A program made the translations under genes and the position numbers. DNA of 64,000 bases from Paracentrotus lividus. Lineage: Eukaryota > Echinodermata > Echinoidea > Camarodonta > Echinidae. The stretch lies in contig CALNVZ010002100.1 of NCBI GenBank assembly GCA_940671915.1, forward strand, positions 51,128 to 115,127, written 5' to 3'. Numbering within the stretch: the stretch's first letter is position 1; each line of letters begins with the position of its first letter. The notes below the pieces were generated by a model. The model did no database searches, was not told the origin of the DNA, and saw nothing but the letters and a program-made list of their open reading frames with translations. This document shows positions 50,301 through 57,838 of the stretch, one piece after another.

Positions 50301-53300
50301 TAAACCTGAAAACATGATCTAAAGGCGCGGTCCCACTGGCTTTTTAGGATGATTTGCGTATGAATTGCGGATTGTTTGTTTTGTTTTTGTTTCTTGTTGC
50401 GGATGAACGAAATTTGTATACGCAACTCATGCGCAATTAATCCTCCCGCCAGTGGGACCGGGCCTTAAGATGAATTAGCAATGGCATTATTTGGTTCTAA
50501 GCAAACAGAGGTAAACATGAAAACATGATCTAAGATGAATTAGCAATGACATTATTTGGTTCTAAACAAATAGAGGTAAACCTGAAAACATGATCTAAGA
50601 TGAATTAGCAATGACATTATTTGGTTCTAAACAAATAGAGGTAAACCTGAAAACATGATCTAAGATGAATTAGCAATGACATTATTTGGTTCTAAGCAAA
50701 CAGAGGTAAACCTGAAAACATGATCTAAGAGGAGAATTTCTTTTAAGTATCCTATCTTAGCCCTGAAGGGAGATTCAACCACTGGAATTCTATCTTGGAG
50801 ATGTTTACTTTTGAGACAAAGGCTTCAGTCTGTTGCAGCTTTGATTACTGAATTATAACATTTTCACCAAGGAAGTTTTACCAAGTCAAACGTAAAGTTA
50901 CAAATCAATTTATGAATAACTGATGCATGTTTATGGGTCTATACTAATCAAATTATCAATAATTTAGCACAAGACCTGATCACCAGTCATTCGTAAACTC
51001 ATGCATAACTTTACTAAAGAATTGGTGAAACACCCCTTGCTGAAAAATATGAGTTTTCATGCTTGAGTTGTAACCCTAACTTGTGAGCCATCACATTGAT
51101 TATTACTATGCTTCATTCCAAGCATGGAAGTATTCATTGTAGATATGTGTCAGGTCTTGATTAAATGAAGTCAATGATGTGTCAGGTCTAGATTAAATGA
51201 CAAAAGGTCATATAATGATTCCCTCAAAACACATTACTCACACTTATTGTAACATGTGGGTGGAATTATATATCGGAAGTTTGAGCTTAATTAGTCATTG
51301 CAGGAGGGTCAGAGGTAAACATAGTTTGAGCTTTCTTTTATATTCATTTCATATCTTTACATCTACAATGTATAATGGACTAACAAGCATTTTGAGCTTA
51401 ACTGTTTCTCAGTAGATTGAAGCAAAACTGCTACAGAAATTCTTCAATACACTTCTTTTTTAACATTTCTGGAAATATAAAGCATACTTTAAATCTAATG
51501 ATTTCGTTTATTTTCACTGTTCTTTTTCAGTGTTAAACTAAGTGTAATAAATAAGACTTAACCTTTAGTCTGTTCACTTTAGATTGTCTTTTATTCGTTT
51601 ACAGATCTCTGAGCACAGTAGATTATATCTGGATAAACCCTTTTTTTTGTTTTTCACAGATTTCCCAATCCTATGAACCATCTAATAAAGAGGACCTGAA
51701 AAGTTCAGAAGCTTTTGCAGATTTCTGCACCGAGGAGGGTTTAATCATGCAGGGAGAAAGGAGCCATGGTGTTTTATTAGATATTGATAGTTTAAAAGAT
51801 GAACAACAGGACTTGTTAGAATGTGCCAATAAGCAGAGTGATTCAAAAGCATCAGAATGTTTGCTTGATGATACAATGCCTACCACCAACAAGCAGAGTG
51901 AATCGAGAGAGTGTTTGCATGATGATACTATGCCTTCGTTACCAGCAGAGTTAGATGTACATCCTAGAAGTCTAGGAACAGAAGAATTAGTATTTGATAC
52001 CAATGTTAGACTCATGATGAAAAGAGTATGGCACAAAGATGCACTGGTTCTTGTCTTCTATGTGACAGCCTTTGGTACGATTGAAGAACCAAAAATTACA
52101 TTGGATGTTCCATCAAATATGAAGGTAACTCTCTCCTTGGCTCTGTTCACTGTAGATTGAAATATAACTTCATATAAAAATATCTAGAGGAATAAGTATA
52201 TAAGCATCATTGTACAAATTGGTTATTGAGTGATGATACTACTCCCTCATATTATGAGAAATGCGCGTAAACTTGGCACACATTGGTCTTAGGATGGAGA
52301 TGTGCAAGACACACTTTTTAATGTGTCAGATACTTGTAATGGTTACAGCATATTGTAATGAATCTGTAAAATCTTGCTGATAAAACCACTTCTATATTTT
52401 CAGAGAAATGCTCATCAAACTTAGCACACACATGGGATGGGTGTAGCTGGGCATCTGCAAATATTTGGACTAAACAAAATATGTTTGGATGATAACATTG
52501 ACTTTTCATATAATCATTAACCTTGCAAACCTGTACTTTAGGGGTGAATTGGGACACCCATGGTGATTCAAACAATCACAACAAACAACACTGATATCGC
52601 TCACTTTCTCTAAGATGTCCCATTTTACCCCAAATATATTTTTTTTAATGGAAATTGATGGCCATACTTTGATCAATGCAAGTGATAATCATTAGTACAA
52701 CTTGTGTCCATGTGGTGGGTCACTGTTGGAAAATAAATAATGCCAAATAAATAGGGGAGACTGGGGTAATTATGGCCCCCTTTTTCACATTTCCTATTAC
52801 TACCATTAAATGAAAAGTCCAATGATATTCCAATTATGTAAAAATACAGTCAATCTATATACCTATAATGTACAAAAAAGGTATAAACCTGCTACTTCTC
52901 ATTTGCATATTCATTACCATTATGTTAACAACTTTAGGGGGCCATAATTACCCCACGGGTTGGGGTATTTATGGCCCCTATTGTAATGACTGTATGAATT
53001 CAAATATATTATGCTAATTAATGATGGTAATGTATAATAAATGTTGTTGGGTATTCCTAATACACTTATCAACCACCAACAATGATTTAGTCAATAATTG
53101 GTTCAGCCAAAATGTTGAAATTTTGCAATCAAAGCAATACATATATTTATGTACAAAATCGTACAGGTAATATCCCCATCTACGCTTATCTGCGCTTATA
53201 CACTGTTTATGCATTGGGGGCCATAATTACCCCAAATGACATTTTCAATTTGATCCCCCTTTATAGCTCTACTATTGAAAATATTTAGGTGGAAGTTTTT

Positions 53301-56300
53301 CTGTTGTGTTTTTTACTTCCTATTGTTTCAGTTTCAATCAAAATTTCATCTTAAATGATTTTAATTAATGATATCACACCCCACATAAAAAAGGAGACTT
53401 GCCACTTTCCAACGAACAGAATTGTAATTACCGTACATTTTAGGCTCCCTTAAGCACAAAATTTCATGTAAATGGCTTACTTTTCTCATATGATAGTAGG
53501 AAGAGTTAAGCTAGGCATGTGTAAAAATTAAATTATCATTGTGTAATGCAGCAAAGAATTATAAGCTCTCAAAGACAAAGGGGCCATAATTACCCCAGGG
53601 CCATAATTACCCCAGTCTCCCCTATGTTAATAGCAGTCATAAAGTTGTTGAAAAATGAATTGCTTCTCCTTCTTCTGGGGCAGTACACAATGTAGGATAT
53701 TTTATAAGATGTTAGGTAAAGCCTTTTAACAAACGTAAACCTTGTCTTCTTATTCCTACAGATAATAGAATGTGTCATTTCACCCTCACAGCTAAAATCA
53801 ATGCCAACTATGGACTCTACTGAACCTGTATCATGGCTATTGACCATAGAAATGATTTTATCCCACTTGAGATTGATATTAGCTGTCTTAAGGCGGGCTC
53901 ACACTATCCCACTTGGGATTGATATTAGCTGTCTTAAGGCGGGCTCACACTATGCGACTTGGTGCGGTGCGATTTTTTTTTAAACAAATAATAATAATAA
54001 TAATAAAAGAGTATTTATAATGCACAGCCACTATAATAATATATTCTATTGCGCAGAACAAAATGAATCATACATTTTAGAGAGCAGTACTAAGAAGATA
54101 AGTCTTAAATTGAGTTTGAACATAGTAACTGTGGGTGATTCCCTAATAAAGAGTGGGAGTGAGTTCCATATTTTGGGAGCCGCATATGTAAATGCTCTAT
54201 CACCAAGGGTAGACTTTGATTTTCCAGTCTGATATTTCAATAATGTGTTATCTTTGGAACTACGGAGGCTGTAAGACGATTGTACTGATGACTTTATTTT
54301 TAAGAGATCCTTAATGTAGGCTGGTGCTTTACCGTGAAGAGCTTTGTATACTATCAACATTGTCTTAAAAAGAATTCTGTGCTTCACAGGCAACCAGTGC
54401 AACTCGAGCAATAATGGGCTACATTGAGAAAAACGAGGAGAATTGCAAACTAATCTGGCACATGCATTCTGCACCCTCTGGAGTTTACATAATTGATTGT
54501 CGGGTAGGCCAAGAAACAAGCTATTACAATAATCCAATCTACTTGTTACAAATGCATGAATTATTTTTTCAGTGCTTTCACGTGACAGATATTTTCGAAT
54601 ATGCCTTATATTAAATAGATGATAGAATGCACTCCTACAAATGGTAGTTTGCATTATTAATGCGAAATTTGAAACATGCAAAGTTCTCTTATGAGATGTA
54701 AAACTTGTTAAGGAACAATTTTATCAAAGTTCTGTTCCAATGAGAGTCTTTAATTAGGATTAAAGGTCAAATTACCTTAAAATCGCAAGATCACAGTGAC
54801 GTCACTGAGATTTGGAAACAATTAGACTTTATTCAGAGAAGGGGGTTCGCAATCGTCTTGAAATTCATTTTTAATTTTCTTAGGAATACCCACAACCTTG
54901 TACATTATTAATTTCCTTGTATGAATGTTTGTATTAAATAATATTAGCGTTTTCCTGAAAACTCGCACCGCAGCTAGTCGCATAGTGTGAGCCCGCCTAG
55001 TATATTTAAAGATGCTCCTTGACTAAGTTTGAATAAGATAAAGGATGATTATACTTGTTTTTGGAGTGTTTCATCAATAACCAAGAAACCAGTGTGCTAG
55101 ATGTATCCGGACTAGCTGTAGAAGAGTTAATATGGCATTCATGTTTATTCTTGTGTTTCAGTGTTTCATCAATGACAAAGAAACCAATGTGCTAGATGTA
55201 TCTGGCCTAGCTGTAGCTCGGCTGATGTGTCATGTATGTTTATTCTTGCTTTACAGTGTTTCATCAATGACAAAGAAACCAATGTGCTAGATGTATCTGG
55301 CCTAGCTGTAGCTCGGCTGATGTGTCATGTATGTTTATTCTTGCTTTACAGTGTTTCATCAATGACGAAGAAACCAATGTGCTAGATGTATCTGGCCTAG
55401 CTGTAGCTCGACTGATGTGTCATGTATGTTTATTCTTGCTTTATAGTGTTTCATCAATGACGAAGAAACCAATGTGCTAGATGTATCTGGCCTAGCTGTA
55501 GCCCGGCTGATGTGTCATGTATGTTTATTCTTGCTTTATAGTGTTTCATCAATGACGAAGAAACCAATGTGCTAGATGTATCTGGCCTAGCTGTAGCTCG
55601 GCTGATGTGTCATGTATGTTTATTCTTGCTTTATAGTGTTTCATCAATGACGAAGAAACCAATGTGCTAGATGTATCTGGCCTAGCTGTAGCTCGACTGA
55701 TGTGTCATGTACCTGCTGCTCACATGAGTCTAGGAGGAGAGCTTACATTCAAAGATTCTACCAAAACACACAAGAGATTATTCTTTCATGCTACAATCCA
55801 CATACAAGATTTATTGAGGTAAATCTACTCATTTTTATAACTTTCTATTGACATACAAGTATGTGTGCATGTACCCTGCTTTTATTGTTAGACTTTGTAT
55901 TGTTTTAATAAGCTTAAAAAGCCATTGGTGGAGTATGTATTCAGTCTAAATTGGATATATGACAAAAAGTGTATGTGAGTGTTTAAAGCCATTTTATAAA
56001 GAATTCCATAATATATGAAATTGGCAATTTGTATGCATAGTTATCCTCATTGTTAAATTTGTGATGCTGTATTTTTTTATATTACCTACATTGAAGCATT
56101 GAATCTTCATGAATTCAAGGACTAACATATATTCAATACATATTCAAACTCATTTTTACATGATTTATGTTCAGAGCCAAAGAAATAACAACAGAAGAGT
56201 TTGGTAAGCTGTGGACAGAACTGAGTTTAGATCAAAGACAAGTTCTAGAGGTCAAGGGTCATAGTCTCTCAAGCATCATGAACAGGATAGCTAGTATTCA

Positions 56301-56323
56301 CATGTATCCTGTTGAAATTATTG
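26120..56323 (+). CDS. AP4E1: AP-4 complex subunit epsilon (22 coding exons; last exon absent)
   Basis: Large subunit of the AP-4 heterotetramer, which selects cargo at the trans-Golgi network independently of clathrin. Exons: 26,120-26,224; 27,255-27,326; 27,950-28,073; 28,632-28,827; 29,641-29,800; 30,039-30,205; 30,554-30,627; 30,761-30,883; 31,052-31,161; 31,479-about 31,624; 34,752-34,852; 35,240-35,336; 41,889-42,107; 42,734-42,808; 44,607-44,721; 45,367-45,532; 46,256-46,412; 50,189-50,299; 51,660-52,124; 53,762-about 53,890; 55,637-55,818; 56,175-56,323. Most phases join exactly. The start ATG at 26,120 gives MEKAFGGIIVGPRNTS. About 1,080 codons are present, against 1,137 in human AP4E1. 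The final exon after YPVEIIG was not found. Exons at 31.5, 34.75, 35.24 and 53.76 kb have unclear ends or one-base slips. Identity rests on collinear similarity to human AP4E1 across trunk, hinge and ear. Confidence 0.95.
26395..26703 (+). mobile_element. tRNA-derived SINE in AP4E1 intron 1
   Basis: A tRNA-like head has a box A match TAGTGTAGTGG (26,402-26,412) and a box B match GAGTTCGATTCCC (26,445-26,457), spaced as in a polymerase III promoter. It is followed by an unrelated body and ends near GTAAAGTGCTTAGAG and a (ATT)n tail, a style shared with LINE 3' ends. Same strand as the gene. No CCA end or clean cloverleaf, so it is a SINE and not a tRNA gene. Confidence 0.85.
28880..29110. repeat. 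Imperfect inverted repeat in AP4E1 intron 4
   Basis: ATAAGCGTATATTTTCGC near 28,926 is loosely inverted relative to GCGAAAATAAAGTC...AAATAAGCACTTAT near 29,067-29,102, with a second inner pair (TCGTGATTTTTGTGATGACT and AGTCATCACGA). MITE-like, with unclear ends. Confidence 0.5.
30870..30995 (+). repeat. Degenerate repeats of an exon end and donor
   Basis: The end of AP4E1 exon 8 plus donor, CTCAAGTATTTAGGTATGTA, is echoed downstream as CTCAAGTATCTAGTGTATGT (30,921-30,940) and again as CTCCAGTACCTAG (30,960-30,972). Weaker than the other boundary arrays and possibly coincidental in part. Confidence 0.55.
31830..33160. repeat. Dispersed repeat with AAAGGTCAT...GGGGTCAAAAGGTC units
   Basis: Starts near GTCTCGCCCGAACGAAGTTC and ends near TTCGCGAACCACCTTGTT. 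Inside are four units of about 120 bp, each carrying AAAGGTCATNTAGGGGTCAA followed by CTTTATTTCTNNATCAATTG and a CACTTGGTACAAATG-like segment. Tail copies recur at 34,188-34,415 and 60,357-60,582. Non-coding; lies in the intron after AP4E1 exon 10. Confidence 0.8.
33161..34751. other. Remainder of AP4E1 intron 10
   Basis: No exon recognised. Holds poly-T at 33,892-33,908 and, at 34,188-34,415, a second tail copy of the dispersed repeat at 31.83-33.16 kb. Confidence 0.4.
35337..38029. other. First part of 6.5-kb AP4E1 intron 12
   Basis: No exon recognised. A poly-A/purine tract lies at 36,550-36,622 and a CpG-richer, GACGTCAC-containing stretch at about 36,955-37,080. No transposon ends were clear. 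Confidence 0.4.
38030..39042. mobile_element. Mariner-like MITE built of two forward and two inverted units
   Basis: Ends CAGGGTG and CACCCTG, flanked by TA on both sides (38,028-38,029 and 39,043-39,044). Inverted similarity runs at least 35 bp inward (GAAAAAGGAAACCCAA on the left, TTGGGTTTCCTTTTTTC on the right). Inside, a unit of about 225 bp (ATATCACTGNAAAGT...TCACCAAT...TTTCATGC...CTTGAGAT) occurs twice forward (38.1-38.46 kb) and twice inverted (38.6-39.0 kb). TA duplication and size fit a Tc1/mariner-type non-autonomous element. No transposase. Confidence 0.88.
39043..41888. other. Rest of AP4E1 intron 12
   Basis: No exon supported. At 39,640-40,020 there are GCCC-rich phrases and a CTCGCGCTTCGCGCTCGC stretch like those in the hAT MITE at 18.8-19.4 kb, suggesting a related but eroded copy. 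At 40,270-40,660 a CpG-rich patch repeats GAGACGTC/GTCTCTGAG words. A minus-strand frame at 40,037-40,480 has no recognisable domain. Confidence 0.4.
41889..46412 (+). CDS. AP4E1: AP4E1 trunk end and hinge exons 13-17
   Basis: Exon 13 (VLGEFSHSEKSTVPASEVVN...) continues WVLGEYSY of the human protein. Exon 15 gives LDWTLSFLDEYVSDALGNGA then APYKPKQQ, matching DASLSFLDGFVAEGLSQGAA and PYKPPHQ. Exon 16 has LAGLNFKPYALPSVS, matching LNFEPYGLSFSSS. Exon 17 has LKTEGIQKVWSQAGYSRSKE, matching LKLEGIKKLWGKEGYLPKKE. All five exons are open and phases agree (0, 0, 1, 2, 0). A 6.5-kb intron precedes exon 13. The hinge sequences are low in complexity, as usual for adaptins. Confidence 0.95.
43800..44515 (+). 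mobile_element. CR1/L2-type LINE 3' fragment in AP4E1 intron 14
   Basis: Reads YLLYNLRRIRKYFDQESMK, KLQRVQNACARLVYRLPKFS, LLRELHWLPVRQRISFKIL and, after one frame change near 44,240, LGDRAFVLAAPKLWNSLPLD. This is the conserved C-terminal part of CR1/L2 reverse-transcriptase proteins. The non-coding tail ends GCTGCGCTATACAAATTAAT and a TTATGTTA repeat, as in L2-type 3' ends. Severely 5'-truncated. Confidence 0.9.
44660..45070 (+). repeat. Five-copy tandem array copying AP4E1 exon 15 end and donor
   Basis: The unit is 88 bp (last interval 63 bp): exon 3' part (AAAGATCAGCAGAGAAACAC, then AACAGCCCTGAAG), donor GTAACAT, and a stretch of CCTAAC/CCCTACCCCTA. Exon-like ends lie at 44,721 (true exon), 44,809, 44,897, 44,985 and 45,048. 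Copies differ from the exon by a few substitutions, such as CCTAAGCAG for CCAAAGCAA. Confidence 0.95.
46440..49840 (-). mobile_element. APE-type LINE, nearly full length but decayed, in AP4E1 intron 17
   Basis: Minus strand. The N-terminal reading frame (49,466-49,723) contains RPMAVLRCKKTIQLASFNIQ followed by TLTAPRVTEHEHE, the start of an apurinic endonuclease domain. Further on are GNPALTVIVAYAPCEYADN and a GDFNARLG-like motif (about 49.0 kb). RT segments follow, such as FDSIHRRKLFNILQAYGIPE then KLVQAISVTSF (about 47.55 kb) and an FADDIALLSD-like segment (about 47.3 kb). The 3' part has ELKLAGHCMRHSRISSQ (about 46.74 kb). The frame is broken many times, and a TAA-rich block at about 49,210-49,430 interrupts the endonuclease region. 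The clade was not resolved. Confidence 0.85.
50189..56323 (+). CDS. AP4E1: AP4E1 hinge and ear exons 18-22
   Basis: Exon 18 ends SEEERRKRELAMALFGSKQT. The large exon 19 (155 codons) is acidic and contains two related internal segments (NKQSDSKASECLLDDTMP and NKQSESRECLHDDTMP), then the ear start FDTNVRLMMKRVWHKDALVL. Exon 20 gives SQLKSMPTMDSTEPVSWLLT; its 3' end is unclear because a TIR element begins close by. Exon 21 gives NVLDVSGLAVARLMCHVP; exon 22 gives EFGKLWTELSLDQRQVLEVK and ends YPVEIIG, aligned with HIIEIIG of human AP4E1, where about 50 residues should follow. Exons 18 and 21 carry boundary-spanning tandem arrays. Confidence 0.9.
50255..50735 (+). repeat. Five-copy tandem array copying AP4E1 exon 18 end and donor
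   Basis: A 65-bp unit: the last 39 or so bases of exon 18 (GAATTAGCAATGGCATTATT... to CAGAG), donor GTAAAC, and CTGAAAACATGATCTAA. Intronic copies start at 50,469, 50,534, 50,599 and 50,664, exactly 65 bp apart. A 143-bp MITE separates the exonic copy from the first intronic copy. Confidence 0.95.
50323..50465. mobile_element. PIF/Harbinger-like MITE inside the exon 18 array
   Basis: Ends AGGCGCGGTCCCACTGGC and GCCAGTGGGACCGGGCCT, flanked by TAA on both sides (50,320-50,322 and 50,466-50,468). The neighbouring array copies read GATCTAAGATGAATT without the insert, giving the exact empty site and confirming the TAA duplication. A 3-bp TWA duplication is typical of PIF/Harbinger elements. No coding sequence. 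Confidence 0.92.
52754..53622. mobile_element. TA-flanked MITE with GGGGTAATTATGGCCCC motif
   Basis: Ends GGGGAGACTGGGGTAATT and its complement AATTACCCCAGTCTCCCC, flanked by TA (52,752-52,753 and 53,623-53,624). The motif GGGGCCATAATTACCCC recurs inside at about 52,938, 53,216 and 53,579, and is doubled at the right end. 869 bp, no transposase; Tc1/mariner-type by target. Lies in the intron before AP4E1 exon 20. Confidence 0.88.
53938..54997. mobile_element. TIR element interrupted by a LINE fragment, beside AP4E1 exon 20
   Basis: Inverted ends GGCGGGCTCACACTATGCGA (left) and TCGCATAGTGTGAGCCCGCC (right), continuing for about 35 bp with two mismatches. The interior is mainly an inserted CR1/L2 3' fragment. 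A 46-bp segment holding the left end and adjoining exon-20 sequence is duplicated just upstream (53,872-53,937). I saw no exact target-site duplication, perhaps because of that rearrangement. Confidence 0.85.
53985..54720 (-). mobile_element. CR1/L2-type LINE 3' fragment inside TIR element
   Basis: An uninterrupted minus-strand frame (54,046-54,681, 211 residues) reads LFNIRHIRKYLSRESTEKII, SRLDYCNSLFLGLPDNQLCK, LQRVQNACARLVCNSPRFS, LELHWLPVKHRILFKTMLIV and LGDRAFTYAAPKIWNSLPLF, the C-terminal part of a CR1/L2 reverse-transcriptase protein. The (ATA)n tract at 53,987-54,005 is the 3' tail. 5'-truncated but recently inserted, since the frame is open. Related to, but distinct from, the copy at 43.8 kb. 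Confidence 0.92.
55067..55710 (+). repeat. Seven-copy 95-bp array of mini-exons at AP4E1 exon 21
   Basis: Period exactly 95 bp. Exon-like blocks begin at 55,067 (degenerate), 55,162, 55,257, 55,352, 55,447, 55,542 and 55,637 (the true exon start). Each full unit is a 72-nt block (TGTTTCATCAATGACGAAGA to ATGTGTCAT, 24 codons: CFINDEETNVLDVSGL... RLMCH) followed by donor-like GTATGT and a 23-nt segment ending TTTATAG or TTTACAG, an acceptor. In the last unit the exon continues into VPAAHMSLGGELTFKDSTKT. Copies vary at a few positions, such as GACAAAG/GACGAAG. Confidence 0.96.
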
Positions 56324-56339
56324 GTAGGTAACAACTCAC

Positions 56340-56530
56340 AGGCCCATATTCTGCTATGAAGACTTGAGTTTGCATTTGTCGCAATTCGTGCAAAGCTATT
56401 GTGTGATCTTTTGTCTGAGTTGACTTGAGCATCAGAGAAAAGGATTGCACTTATAACAGCCGTGCATGCAACTTGCACTCATGCCAAAACTGCAAGCTTT
56501 CTTTCAGAACATGGGCTTAGTCTCTCAAGA
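56340..56530. repeat. Diverged relative of the 13.0-kb foldback family
   Basis: CATATTCTGCTATGAAGACT followed by GAGTTTGCATT matches the left arm of the 13,018-13,126 element; the right side (CAGAACATGGGC) is a weak inverted partner of the start GGCCCATATTCTG. Lies just after AP4E1 exon 22. Confidence 0.55.
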
Positions 56531-57547
56531 TTCATGAACATGATATGCTAGTATTCCATGTCCCCTATTATTCAACTTCATGAAATTGAAAGTGGAAATA
56601 CAAAATTAAACTTGAAAATGTCCTTTCTGTTGGGGTTGGGTGTGAGTGTATGTTAGATTATCGGTATTGTATTGAGTTCCGGTGTTTGCGGGTGGGGTTC
56701 GTGTCAGATAGGTCTGGCGTTGTCTGCCTTCCGGAAGGCGGTTAGGGTTCCGTTTTGGGTTTCTTTGGGTTCTTTTGGGGGGCCTGATTCGACTAATCAT
56801 TTTTCATTGCCATATCAATATCACTTTGTTTTTAGAGTATACTTCTCTAAGTTTTGTTCATCTGTCTAACTGTCAACAGCGTTTATATCATCGATCATTT
56901 GAAACCAACTTTAGGTTACCTTATTTGGGTGATGCTTTTATTTTTTTTTTTCGAGGGGTCGCGTGATGATTGTCTGGGGTGAAGATGCTTTTTTGTTTTA
57001 TGTATATTATTCATGTGTTATCGAGAGCGGTTTTTAGTCCTTAATTTTAATGTAGGATAGGTACTTACTTTAAAGCTCCAGGCTACTCATTTAGTTATTT
57101 TTTATTAATTAAGGGTGTGCTAAGGTGTTCTATACTTGAGACTCGATCATATGTTTGGTTATAGATTTTATATCATGTATTGCTTTATCTGATGTCATGT
57201 CAGTCGTTTCTAGGGTGTCAACTAGCACCTGTTGTTTTTGTGGAAGTACTTTTTAACAGCATTCAATTTTGTTTGTTTGAGAATTTTTACCATAACCTTT
57301 GTAGTGTCTGCACATGTATCAATTAGGCATGGTATTGGTCCATCTATAATTTATGTGCAGAGATTGTAAGCTATTTATCATTATATAAATTTTTATAAAA
57401 AAATGGTTTCGATTATTAGAGGGGGTGGTCACACTCATGGGTCCGAATTTGTGTTGTTCAACTAAATGAGTCTCCTCCAGATATTGTGGGTGGTAGCTCC
57501 TACACAATCAACTTCCGGGGTAGTACCATTCTCTCCTCTGGGAAATT
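56531..57547. other. Intron or intergenic DNA, no gene seen
   Basis: No AP4E1 final exon or other coding sequence recognised. Contains a T run at 56,939-56,951 and otherwise unremarkable AT-rich sequence. Confidence 0.4.
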
Positions 57548-57838
57548 TTAGATTTTTTCCCTAATTTGAGCGTCATTTTCAAAGATACGCTTAGCCCGGG
57601 TAAGCTGTTGGCCGACATAACGAAAATACGTTACGCGATACACTTGTTGTAGCAATGTGCGGTCAGCTACGTAGCGGTTGAATCTGTATTGGCCAGCTCC
57701 GAGGATCTGACGGGTTAATAAGTGTTCGCCGACTGTTCTTATGTTAGAGCAGGGGTGAACGGGTTTGGGCTTAGTGGGAGGGCAGCAGTGAACGCGATTA
57801 TAATTGAGAAGCAATCTTACTTTACTTTGAGCAGACAT
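57548..57838 (-). CDS. Unrecognised 96-residue ORF in CpG-rich DNA
   Basis: The start context AACAATGTC is good and the frame is complete (57,838 to the stop near 57,548). The protein is basic, starts MSAQSKVRLLLNYNRVH and ends RAKRIFENDAQIREKI. The DNA under it is noticeably richer in CpG than its surroundings and the composition is not low-complexity, unlike most random frames here. I recognise no family. It might be a small intronless gene or first exon on the opposite strand, inside or after the end of AP4E1, or chance. Confidence 0.3.
   Translation of the reverse strand: MSAQSKVRLLLNYNRVHCCPPTKPKPVHPCSNIRTVGEHLLTRQILGAGQYRFNRYVADRTLLQQVYRVTYFRYVGQQLTRAKRIFENDAQIREKI

Noticed and set aside
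55067-55710. CRISPR-like array of regular repeats
   Set aside because: The units are contiguous near-identical copies of an animal exon and its splice sites, with no variable spacers.
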